From assembly GCF_036669915.1 (NCBI RefSeq), contig NC_089312.1, forward strand, positions 13,872,789 to 13,936,788: a stretch of DNA of 64,000 nucleotides, read 5' to 3'. The translations under genes were made by a program, and so were the position numbers. The notes beneath the pieces were generated by a model that was given only the letters and a program-made list of their open reading frames with translations, had not been told where the DNA came from and made no database searches. Of the stretch, positions 11,038-22,700 are shown in pieces; position 1 is the stretch's first letter; each line of letters opens with the position of its first letter. The DNA comes from Pocillopora verrucosa (Eukaryota; Cnidaria; Anthozoa; Scleractinia; Pocilloporidae).

Positions 11038-13905
11038 ATGGATAGAAGAAATATTGCTAAAGATCTGAGAGAGTATTCATTAACTCTTACAGGCCTGGTA
11101 GGGTTACAGCTACCATGCCTGGTTTCTGCAGCACAACCTTCCTCGCCACTGGCTCAATTCCAGTCTTATGGTCTCCTATTCAACATGTCGAGTGCAACTT
11201 TGAAAGATCACTTCTCTTTCTCCCCCGAAAATCTCGCTCAAGGACGATATCACACTCTTGTCACGAACCTTTTCAATCACCAAGGTAAGCTATGGTATTC
11301 ACCTCGTGAACTTTGTGCCTTCGTCTTCAACTTAATTGTGAAGCGGGTTTTAAAACCAAATGTGGTGATGCAACAACCATAAATCGATGGTTGTGAAAAT
11401 TGTATTAGTGACGCAAATGATCACTGTTGCTTTTCAACTTTTCAATCTGACGATGAGCTACAAACGTGTAGCAAATGCTACCAATATATACCATGTTGTG
11501 GTTTCAATGTAAGTTGGTTTGATTGGCATGTGATGGCATGCAATTTTTGAAGTTCAAGGCCAAAGTATAACTATTCATTAACTGCTCTACTGCTATAAAT
11601 AATTTGTTTATTTCGCGGAAACCTTGACATAACTCAGAAACAGACACACTGGACAGAAAGTCAGAATTCTTAACTCATGGACCCTTTTGGCCTTTTTTGA
11701 TCTTAATATTGGCTTCATCAAACACAACTGCATGCTGTGATTTCTGTTTAGCTTGATTTAACCACAGGTGGCCCAAGCTCCAGCTGTGAGATGATTATCT
11801 TGCATAATAAGAGTCATGGCAAAATTATAAGAGTTTGTACAGGAATATTTACGACCACTCTTAGGAATAAAAAATACAGTCAAATTCGCAATGAAAATAC
11901 CTTACCTTACTTCCACAGTGTATCATTTGCTGTCTGACAGCTTGCTATGATGAAAAAAAGCTATTTTGGCAAATTATCCATTTCTAGGTTTACTACGTAC
12001 ATAATAAAAGCCCAAGGCTGCACACTCCATTTCTGAATGCTTGATCCACGAAGTGAAAAATCTAAGCTCAAAATGACCAGGTGGCCACAAATCCAATGCA
12101 GAATCCAAGTACATATACTGTAGTTTAATTTCAATTCACTATAAACTCAATCTTCCCCATTAAATTGATGCTACGCTGCAGTTTGCTGAAAAAATTTCCA
12201 GTTTAGACCTTTCTAACATTCATTACACAAACACATTCCCAGAAACCTCCACTGTGAGATAAATATTTCAACATAATAATTTTTATAAATGAGTAGGGTG
12301 CTTCAAGTGTGAGAAAAATTATGAACAGCTATCAGTTACAATTCTCAAAATTGGAAGTTTGTACATCCTTTCTGTGTGGATTGTGTGATGTTTCATGGTT
12401 GCTTATGAGCACAGACATTATTATGCCACAGCCATGTAAGATCTCTGTGGATGTAAAGTCTGTCCAACCTTCACCTTTGTTTGATGGGCAGAAATAAAGC
12501 CTTTCATCCCCAGGTTTAAAGGCTGCTGCATCTCTGCTGGTCTGTCACTGTATCTCTACTCTCCTTTTGTGACACGTGAAAAGAAGATTTATCCAAAAAT
12601 AGTTTCAGGTGTTCTGGTATTTGTTAGCATGTTTGTTTTGTGTTGTTTACTTTTTACTTATAATATTCAATTTATTTCTATATATGGTCTTATGCCCAAA
12701 GGTTATTTTTCTGCTTTTTATGTGAGAACACGTTGAAATCTGCATGGAGTGTGAGTATTGGTCATGCAAGCAGCTGGCAAGTGCGAGCAGAGAATACCTG
12801 TTCACCCTGTTGTGTTTTTAGACATAGCTATCCAATATACTTGACATCACTATTCTCACCAACAAGAACCAATACTTTATTAAATGTACAATAACATCCT
12901 TTGGAAGCCCTTTATTCATTTTCAAATGAGACAGACATTCAGGAAAGACTGAAGATATTTAACAGATTCATTGTTCAGAGGGAATGTTTGACTTGGATTG
13001 CTTACAACTGGGTTTAGAAAAATTGTGTTTAGTCAACTTTTGGGAGCAGAAGAGCATAATCATTAGTATGCCATGGGCATTACTTCTCTGCCTACCTACT
13101 GCTTGCGTAACTCATGCTCAACACTTGTTTAGAGTGTTGTGTATAGGCTTGCAACAGGACAACAGCTCTAGAAGTACCACAGGGAGCTTAACCCTTCAAT
13201 CTTTGCAATGTTTGTTAATTTCTATTTTTCTGACTCTATTTCATAGATGAACAGCACCTATTCAATAACTTTGCTACACTCGTACCAAATGGTTACCATG
13301 TTCATAGACGCTTTGGTCGAAAGCATTTATTGGCAGCATTCTTTGGGGGTGGAGTTGCTGGAAATCTCACCCAGTTTTGTTTCTACATATTTCAAAAAAT
13401 CCGCTGGGAGACTGTTCTACCATCACCAAATTCTTGGGGTCTTCTTGGGGATTTCTTGGGCAACAAAGCAGACATCTTGCAAAAGTTTGCTCTTGATAAA
13501 GCCTTTACTTCAATTCATGGAACAACATCGTGCAAAGGTGCCAGTGCAGCAATTTGTTCTATTGTCGCCATTGAGACATGTGCAAATATTGTTTCCTTAT
13601 ATGACAAATACATTGAACTAAGAAGGCGGCGAAGGTTAGGAATAGCAGATCGAGAATGGGACAATCAGATGACGCAAGAAATGATGTATGAAGTGTGCCA
13701 TTTGGGGCTTGTAATCATAGTTCTTCTGAGTGACTTGGTGCCTCTATTAGACAGTACAACTCCTGGTAAAGGAATCATTAGCACATTTGTGGCATACTCT
13801 GCAGATGGCATTGGTCATGCAGCACATATGGGGGGTTTCATATTTGGTGTTTTATATTATTTGATTGCATTATCTGGTAACAGAACACCGGGTAATAATA
13901 GATGA
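11038..13905 (+). CDS. Rhomboid family intramembrane serine protease
   Basis: Two exons, 11038-11284 and 13247-13905, join in phase 1 to give a 301-residue protein from an ATG to a stop. Rhomboids cut transmembrane substrates inside the membrane using a Ser-His dyad. The junction builds NHQDEQHLFNN, the conserved HxxxxHLxxN of rhomboid TM2. The catalytic serine is in CKGASAAICS, a variant of the GxSG motif in which Ala replaces the final Gly. The catalytic histidine is in GIGHAAHMGGFIFG, the usual HxxGxxxG of the last core helix. A charged RRRRRLGIADREWD loop lies between these helices. The N-terminal exon has a short hydrophobic segment (TGLVGLQL) but no clear signal peptide, so the cellular membrane cannot be stated. 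Both dyad residues are present, so it is probably active. The closest vertebrate member was not identified. Confidence 0.88.
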
Positions 13906-13909
13906 TCAC

Positions 13910-13915
13910 AATAAA
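13910..13915 (+). terminator. Poly(A) signal of the rhomboid gene
   Basis: AATAAA occurs a few bases after the stop codon, so the 3' UTR may be very short unless later signals are used. Confidence 0.5.
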
Positions 13916-16900
13916 GCTCAATTATGGAGTGGGAAGTTACAGAGATTTACTGGACCAAAATGTTTTAATGGCCAGTAAATTCTTACTCCATCAAAATGTA
14001 CAAACTGGTATTTTTAGGACATAAATATTAGAACCGTGCCAAAAGTTTAAACTTTGTTACGTCAAATATTTTCTGTAATATTGGTCACACATGCTTCCTT
14101 TTAACAGACACTCCTTCTGGAGAAAGAAGTCCCTTGTAAGTAAAGAAGGTCTTTTTCTTACACCACATGAAAGTGATCGTCCTTAAATTTAGTCTCTCAG
14201 GATTGTTCAAAACACTATTGAACTAACCCAGGATTATAGTTAATTTATTTTTTTTTATTTTTTTTTTCTTTCATAGCTTTTCAAAGAGCTTTCCTGTTAA
14301 CATTTTATTATATTGTCTTATATTTCACTTACTAAAGATCATACCAGATACACTTTGCACAACCAGGCCTTGGTAGACTGTAAGTTATGTCCCATTACCT
14401 TTGATAGACCATAAATAATGTTTATCAAAATCATAGCAAAGGTATTGAATGGTGTGCATCAAACAAAAAATTACTTTAAGAAACAGACTGAAGTTTTTGT
14501 CATTCAGCTGTGAAAAAATGTTACCAGCTCACAATCACCAGACAGTGATCGAGCTGTGCCATCAACTGAACTTTTGGCAACATTGATGCTGAGCTTATAT
14601 GAGGGATGCATTCACTTGGTATTTATTTAATAATTCTTAAAAAAATTAGTAACAGTATTTTAATTAATAAAAGTGTTAATTTTACAGTGAGACAGAAAAA
14701 TGAAAAAACTCTTATTTTACAGTTTTATTTGGTAGTATATATGGGTTTGCATTTTCACTAAGACAAGCTTGCTTTCCACCACTCTCTCATGTTCAGTCTT
14801 TGTTCCTACCCAAGAGGAGGAGCACAGGCTCATGTTCCCAAACAGGGGCTGGTAATCGAGCTTCATCCTAGCAGGCTCCCAAAAGTTAAAGTGGCCTTAA
14901 ACTAAATGGACATCTGCGTCAGACCACAATTAGAAACCCAAAAAACAATTCCATAGTTTCAAGCAATTTAGTACTGTAGTGCAGTTACTTGGGTATTAAT
15001 ATACATGAAAAAATTATGTGCTTCTAATAGGCTGAAAATTAGTGCTTTTTTCATGTAACATGAGTGCAAAGTTATACTATGAGTGCAAATTACAAATGGC
15101 ATGAGTATGCTGTTAAAATATAGTCTTCCCCAACTTTGTGATTTTTTTTCATGTAAATCAGAAATTAAGAAGCAATAACATTTGTTATGTAATTTGGTGT
15201 AAATAAGCATTTGGAAAATTTTCATACTTCAACTTGCACTCACCCTACAGCCTATTAATACCAAAGTGCAATTAAAATCATGTTATTACTTATACTAATA
15301 ACATTCAAGCACAAATTATAGGCTTCTGATAGGCTAAAAATGAGTGCATTTTCTATTTAACACAGGTGCAACATTGTAACACAAGTGCAAATCAAAGTAA
15401 TGTGCACACTGTTAAAATTCTGAATGACTTTATTTTCTGTGATGCTTTCTTCATGTAAATTATTACCAAGTAATGACACTATTTCTCACGTTAATTTGTA
15501 AAAAATAAGTGCTTGAAAATTTTTCAAAAACAAACATTCTAAATTCTAATTCAACCTGAAAACAGTGGACAAGAAGAGCCACCTCATGGACTGTCCACTG
15601 CAAAATCCCATTATTATTATAATAATAATTATTATTATTAAGTTTTCTTAATGGATGTAATTCATTTTAAGGCCTGGTTTGTCTTTCAAGGCAAATAACC
15701 TACAGAAATTTCCATTGGAACTGGAGAAAAATTAAAGTAGTTTTCAAAAACTCTTACAAGCCCAACAGAAAGCACATCATGATATTGCAATACTTTGTTG
15801 TAAAATCTATGAAAATCCCCACACTTCAACCCTTGTGGGCCACAAATACAGTGCAAACATGAAAACATGTTTCCTGTCTCTACCGCTTTCATTTGTTGTT
15901 TAAGCAGGCTTTTGACAAATCTGTTTTAAATGACTGTACAACTACCATTGACACCCAACCTTAACGTCAATTTGCTAAATTTCAAAGTTCTGTAAATGTC
16001 ACCTATTAACTATTGCTTCTTATTGTTAACTGTTTCATGTACCCATGGCCTTTTCATTAATGAATTGAGTTACTGCACAAATTTCATTGTAAGTGCTTTC
16101 CTTTCAAGTATTCACCTTGTCACTTCAAGGCTAAGGAAATATTCTTTCCCAAATCAACTCCATTTCAAAGAATAACTAATTGTCAATAGCATCAGTGCCA
16201 CAATCCTTATCTATAGTCAACATTAACAATTTCATTACTGTTATTACTATCAGTATCATTATTCTCCTTAATTCTATGGACACTGAAGTGATCCAGGAGA
16301 AATCCCAAAATTATTAGCTTTAAAATAATTATAATTGTAATGATAATAATCCACTTCATCAATTTTTTTTTTTATCATTCATAGTATTGGTTACAGAGCC
16401 TGCAAATTATCATGCAATTTCAGCTCACAGGGCAGTTATTGACCCTTTCACCCCTAAAAGAGACTGGCATATAATTTCTCCATACAGTATCACCACTGAA
16501 TCAAACATTAAAGTCATGAGGTAAAAGGAAATGAAACCAAACTGAAGAAGCTCACTATTGCTACAATCTCCTCATCAGTACCACAGGAAATATACAAAGA
16601 ACAGTATGGATGATATGCACCTACTAGCACTAAGTGTAAAAGGTTGAAGAGAACAAATAAAATTCCTAAGACTCCATAAAGTACCATTAGTATTAACAGA
16701 GGTATTACTTAAATAAAAAAAGTAATCTCTTCATTGCAATTATCGTAAGAGTGATAATGAAAGTAACACAATTCATTAAAATAAACTTTATTCAATGCTC
16801 TCCTTCAGATTGTTTGTAGATATAACCAGAAGATCATTATACACTTTAAAGTGCCATTATAACAAAGAACAAATAAATTCTTGGTCTACCTCATACACCA

Positions 16901-17591
16901 CCAATGCCAAATTGTAATTTTTATGAAAAAAGTTCTTAAAGGAATCAATTTACACTTTTGAAACAGAAAACATAAGAAAAGATTAGGTTACAATTTATGG
17001 ATTGGATCAAATGGTTAGCATGTAAACTGTTAAAATTTACAACATCCAAAATACTGTCTCCTTCCTGCACTGATCCCCAGTAACCTAATAGTAATCATTA
17101 AGTTAATAAAAATCCTCTTGGATAATTCAATCTGTATCCTGTTACATCATATCACCAGAACAGACTATATACAATTACAAATCATTGGGTCTGCAAGAGA
17201 AACCAGAAGAATGTGTAACATAATTTGCTTTAATATTCACAGTTGAACATGTTAAGAACTCTCTTCATGACCACAATACAAATAACTAGCGGACAATGTA
17301 TTGTTAATGGCCTTGTCAAAAGATTTGGGTCTGTGCCCTGAACAGGTCATTGTTTAGTGTTGTAAAACTCTTAACTCTGACAGAGTCTATCTCCAACTAG
17401 CATTAAAAGTGAACTTAATTGTAACAAGATGCTAGGGTGTAGACTGCTGACAACTGAATGCTAAAGAAACTTGGATAAGCTCCAGTGGTGAAAGGTACAG
17501 AATAGAGAGCCATGTATAGCTAACATAATAAAAGCTCCTAGTTTTTCATTCGATAACAGACAGTTTGTCAATTAAAATAAGCTTGATGTGA
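13916..17591. other. Long spacer without recognised genes
   Basis: About 3.7 kb of AT-rich DNA. It holds two related copies of the 'GCTTCTAATAGGCTGAAAAT ... GAGTGCAAATTACAAATGGC' repeat (about 15001-15120 and 15300-15420) and a short ATT/AAT microsatellite at about 15603-15640. No exon could be supported on either strand. Confidence 0.5.
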
Positions 17592-18048
17592 CAATTCAGG
17601 GCGTGAAATTGCACCTAATACAGGCACCAATGCGACCAAATTTTTCACTTTGGCGACCAAATCCTGAAAGTTAGTCGCCAAATTGGCGACTAGAACGTTT
17701 CATTATAACCTACCAAGAGATATAGAGAATTCAAAAAATTTGCAAAGATAAATCCGCGGGAAACTTCCTTGTTAAGTTTGTTTCCAAAACGTAGCACATG
17801 CATCTCGATCGATAACTAGACGCCATCTTGGATTTAGATAAGCCTGAACATTGTCCACTTTGTAGCACGTTAAAGATCTTTTCCCTAACTTAATTTTGGA
17901 GGGCCTATCTAGAACGCTGACAGCGTAAAGAAAGATTTTGTTTGTCTTTGAAAATGGCGACCAACTTTTTTTGAATTGGCTACCACTTTGAAGAATTTAG
18001 GAGCCAAGTGGCTATCAGAAAAAAAAGTTAATTTCACGCCCTGCAATT
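17592..18048. mobile_element. MITE with 14-bp perfect inverted ends and a 5-bp target duplication
   Basis: The ends CAGGGCGTGAAATT (17597-17610) and AATTTCACGCCCTG (18030-18043) are perfect inverted repeats. CAATT lies directly outside both ends (17592-17596 and 18044-18048), as expected for a 5-bp target-site duplication. The inner part repeats GGCGACCAA / TTGGCGAC words near each end, extending the imperfect palindrome. There is no transposase ORF, so movement would depend on another element. Confidence 0.75.
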
Positions 18049-18654
18049 ATGAAGTAAACTGTAGGATGATATCTTGGGGTTTTTTAGTTACACTTGCATT
18101 CCAACAGACCTAAAATTCACATTGGCTGATAATGCCTATATATTTGTCAGCAGTCTTTAATAACTGCAAAGGAATATGCAAAGGATGCTGTATTGAAAAC
18201 AATTTGAATGTAGCAGATAGTAGAGTACACTTTAAGAGTCAAGAGAAAACATATAAGAATTGTTGTTCCACAAAATCCTATTTATTAAGATGCTAAAAAT
18301 ATTTTGTACCAGACAAACAAGAGGAAGAGTTTGATGGATTACTTAAAAATGGAACACTGCAAATCTCAGCATTTTGTTGTCTGCCAAAGTCTAAACAAAG
18401 TCAGAGCTTTTGTTTTTCTTTATAAATGTGTCCTGTGTAACATGCTTTTTCTGTTTGATTGGGCCAATACAGTAAAAGAAAAAGGTTTTTGAAAAGATGC
18501 CACTCAATTGAAAACCATAAGAACACCACACCAGGTTTGTTTCTTGCAATTTTGGGGGCTCTGCTGCCTTCATCAGTTTCATTATATTTTCATCTTTTTT
18601 TGTCAGTACCTTGTAACCAGCCTTTAGTATTTACCTTTAATGTTATTCATGAGG

Positions 18655-19622
18655 CTAAACATCTTTGCCTCCCCATTCCTTGACAGCTGCCCTTAATGCC
18701 CCTGCTTGTATTTCTGGTCCAATAAGAGGATTAAGTTGACAGAAATAAGCACAAATCCAGCTAAATCATGAGTTAAGGAAATAGGAACCTTGAATAATGT
18801 GACTTTCCTTGTTTCCTTAAACATTTAAAATGCAAATGTACCAATATTAGATCAAAAACAAATTTAAATAAGCAAATAGCTATGAAGCTCAAAACTCTAA
18901 AAGGATACAATAACCAACAGCAGACAGCAGTCATGACAAGCATTGTCTGTATCAATCTGAAATCAAAAATGTTGGAAAGTTAACTTTGTCATAACCTAAA
19001 ACCATGTTTTCAAAGATTTTAGCTTGAAGAACTGCACTTCAACATCCTTATAAGCTTCCTTTTCTTCCCTTGAATTAAGTTTAAGTCGAAGGCTAAATTT
19101 TTGGAGAAGATTGGCTATACCCCTCCGAAACTGCTCAGTTTCTTTAATACGCTTATGATGATGTTTTCCCGAGAGGAGTTAACCGTCTAACCCCAGAAAT
19201 GATTTAAATGTACTGAACTTCTCTTAGTAATCTCAAAACATTATCCGGTTAAAAATAGCCTTAAGAAAGAATCAAATTTGATTTCGCGTAACACCTAATT
19301 CTTTTAACTACGGAACAAGAAAATGCGTGGCAACTAGTAGTAAAAATAAATCATCAGATCTTAGGAGTTGAAAAGGGTTCACAGAGATTTAAACCAGGTA
19401 AAGGATATTGGAAACATTACATTCACATTGGATTTCGCCAGACTTAAAGGTCTTTTCTGAGAGTTCAGTGGCATTAAAATTTTGAGAAGTATCAAATATC
19501 ATTTACCTCTTATTCGGTCCTTTGATAAAAAGAGGAACAATTCCACCTACAATTACCCATATGGCCGTTACAACAATAACTGGAACAACTGCCAAACCTA
19601 CTGCATTTCCCTTGTTCTCCAT
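18655..19622 (-). CDS. ATP6V0E1: V-type H+-ATPase V0 subunit e (ATP6V0E)
   Basis: Three exons on the minus strand (19622-19507, 18956-18909, 18760-18655) join in phase to give 89 residues; the human protein has about 81. Subunit e is a small two-helix membrane protein of the V0 sector of the proton pump that acidifies endosomes, lysosomes and secretory vesicles. Helix 1 is in exon 1 (AVVPVIVVTAIWVIVGGIVP), followed by LFIKGPNKR, the family's KGPN signature. Helix 2 is in exons 2-3 (TMLVMTAVCCWLFWICAYF), then CQLNPLIGPE, another family hallmark, and a short polar tail ending KEWGGKDV. The second intron has U12-type splice signals (separate entry). The gene starts head to head with PSTK. The exons are too short to stand out as open frames and were found by joining splice sites. 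Confidence 0.93.
18761..18908 (-). other. U12-type (minor spliceosome) intron of ATP6V0E
   Basis: On the minus strand the donor reads GTATCCTTTT, matching the U12 GTATCCTTT consensus. Just before the acceptor is TTCCTTAACTCATGATTTAG; TTCCTTAAC is a perfect U12 branch-point sequence, about 12 bases from the AG. The intron is 148 bp and sits inside the second transmembrane helix (phase 2). Both diagnostic elements being exact makes chance unlikely. Confidence 0.9.
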
Positions 19623-19723
19623 CTTGAATTATTCGGACATGTAAAGTCACGTGAAGATGTAACATTGCAACTGTAGAGGATGGCGGGAGTCGATCCAGTT
19701 TCTCTCGTGTTTGTCATGTCAAC
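19623..19723. promoter_or_regulatory. Divergent promoter between ATP6V0E and PSTK
   Basis: Only 101 bp separate the two start codons, which face away from each other. Both 5' UTRs and the shared promoter must overlap this stretch, unless untranslated first exons lie further away. No TATA box is obvious, and CACGTGA (about 19647) is an E-box-like/CLEAR-like word. Shared regulation is inferred from geometry only. Confidence 0.55.
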
Positions 19724-22700
19724 ATGGCGGACGAAAGTGGCCAAATTGGCGTAATGTTAATTTGTGGCATTCCTGCTGCTGGAAAGTCTACATTTGCAAA
19801 AATATTGCATAAATACGTGCAGGAAATAACGGACGGCTCTTTTCACACAATATATGTGTGTTACGATGACTTAATTCCTTTTGATTTAGACTTGTATGGT
19901 AGCAGTACGGAAAACCCAGCTCAAAACGGTTTGGAAATGGAAACCGAAAACAGGGTTGGTAATAGCGAGACTCTAGAGAATTTTGAGAACTACTCATTAT
20001 GGAAACAGCACAGAAAATACATACTCGAAGCAGTCGAAAAAATTATGAATTTGTTACAAAATAGTCCATGTGGAAATGGAGATGAAGGAAGCGGATCAAA
20101 TCTTGAGGCAGTTGAATTGAAGATGGAAGGATTGTCTGGTTTTCAAGAGTTTTGGGGCATTTTCCTAAGAAGCATATCTAAGAAAGACAGAAAGTGTTCC
20201 TGCATTGAGAGTGGTTCAAGTAGCTGGAGGTAAAATACGTACGTATTTCATCCCATGCCATGATTGCTTTAAGACCACGGAATTACGCCAGCGGATTTGC
20301 TTGGGGTTGCCACCTGAAATTGCCCAGAATCCCATCATTTATAGATCAATGATTTTTCAAGGCTTAAGATTTAACCCTCATGCATATCACTGTCATTGTT
20401 ACAGGTGGAATGGTAGTGCTCATGTCATTTTAGTGGATGACAATATGTTTTACCACAGTATGCGGTATGAATACGTCCAGCTAGCAAGAAAATGTAAGTA
20501 AACTGTACACATAGGGGGGTCTTTTAAGCCTACACCAAAGGTACTGGTATGCATGGAATTAAATGATAAACAATGCAGTTACACAGAGAGGCCAACTTCT
20601 CAAAATCTTAAAGGTAGAGATATTTGATTTAGGATCACATCCTCCTCCACTTCAAGAATTGATCAGTTTGTCCCAGTCTCACCCCACACATTGGTACAGT
20701 AGTTGCTGGAATGGACATACTTAATACAAATCAATTAAAAATTACAAAATTTTAAAAAGTTCAACCATACTTGATAGGGAAACTTGATAATTTTCAAGGA
20801 AGAAGGAATTTTACCTTTTCAAACTTGTATCTAAGATTTTTTATTGTACTTGGTAAAGGGGACTACGAGATATGTTCTGTATGTTCAACTCCTGCAAAGA
20901 CTGTTAGAATTTGATATATAAATTCTAAATGACTTGTGTAGCAGCAACCCTACTCTATCCTGTACATTACTCTTTGGGATGACACCCCTTCTCTCTGGGG
21001 AGCTGCCCATACTCCATCCAGTCATTAGATAAATTAATAAAGGGGGTTTCTTTCTAAAGGAAATGTGGTGCCACGTTGTGGGAGAGTATAACAGGGTAAT
21101 TTAGCATTATAAAGAAGTTGGTATTATGTAAATTGGCCACCTTAAAGAGTTTTCAAGCTAAAAATCAGCTTTGAAACTCTTCGTGGTGGACAATTTACAT
21201 AATATCCACTCACTGATAATACTAAATTACCAAGTTATTAGGTAAGTTCTGAGTCTATCCATTGTTTTATGTAATACTTGGCTCATCCAAAGAAATTGTC
21301 CAGAACTACTTCAACCACACTAAATAAAATTGTGGTTACTACTATGATTCTGAAAAAGAGTGTTTCAGCTGTCACTGTTTTGTTTCAAGGAAGACAGAGC
21401 TGGGTTTGCAGAAGTGTTCTTGAAGTGTCCACTTGAAATTGCAGAGGAGAGAAACAACTTAAGGAGCCACCCAGTGTCATCAGACACTATGAAGAATATG
21501 TTTAGTAAAATGGAACCTCCTGAGCCTGATAAGTTTCCTTGGGAGCAGTTCAGTGTCACAATTAAATCTGAAGTACAATGGGATATTGAAATAATGTAGG
21601 TTGATCCGCTGAGAAGATTTGAATATTGCATTTATTCCACAACATCCAAATTCTCACAAGAGTCCATTCATAATGTGAATGCATCATATAGAAGGTTTGG
21701 CTCCTCTCTGAATTCATTGCTTTTCTCTAAAGCAATGATTGACATTTTTGTTTATATGAAAAAGGGGCCATGCACTAAAAATGACTTAAATTCATTTATT
21801 CATTTTTAAATTCATTTTTATAATTGCTTTGAAAGGAATTATAGGAGGCAACACCTTTAAATAGTCTTTAAGACTGGTTTACAACTGATTTCTCTGAATA
21901 CTTAGATAAAATTATTTATAGACTGGACTTTTTTATAAGTGACATTCAGTGAACTCTAAACCTGCCCCTCTTCAGAGTGGGATCAGGTTTATTTAAGATA
22001 CATCTCATGATAACAGTTTAATAATAAATGATGCCTGAAAATTCTTATGTGATGTGATGTATGTTATTTAATATTTTTTCATAAGGGAGAGTGTGACTCT
22101 ACTTATTAGAGAGGCTTTGAAGCACCCAGCAGTACAATGTGTGGAGGACTTTGAGGAAAAGGTGGGAATGTTTATAACTGTGACTGATGGATTTTGAACT
22201 CTCGACTACCTGTACTGCTCACAAAATAATGTTTCTTTGTTTATGGAGATTTAATCAATCAATGAGAAAATTACAATACCCCTTGCTGACAACATGATCA
22301 TGATTAATAGTAAAGCCAGAGCCATAATCATTGTTTTGCTAATCCATAGATACTATAAGCCTTCATAAATAACTGATATACTAGATTGGTAAAAAAAAAA
22401 AAAATTTGTTTATTGCACTGGTAAATCCATAGAAGATTACAACAATTGAAGTGCATTTTATGAAAGCAATAGGCCTCACATTTTTATCAGTTTACCAGCA
22501 TAATAACCCAATTGAGATGTTGGGAGAACACAAGAGAAGTTTGTACATCACTCCAGCTTGTGATTTACATCTCAAGTGGGTTATTATACCGATAAACCAA
22601 TAAAAAATGCAGTCTACTGCTTTAAGAAGTATTATCTCAAATTTAAAAATCAATAAACAAGTGCAAATTTAGTCAATTAAAAATCTAAGGAAGCTATCTA

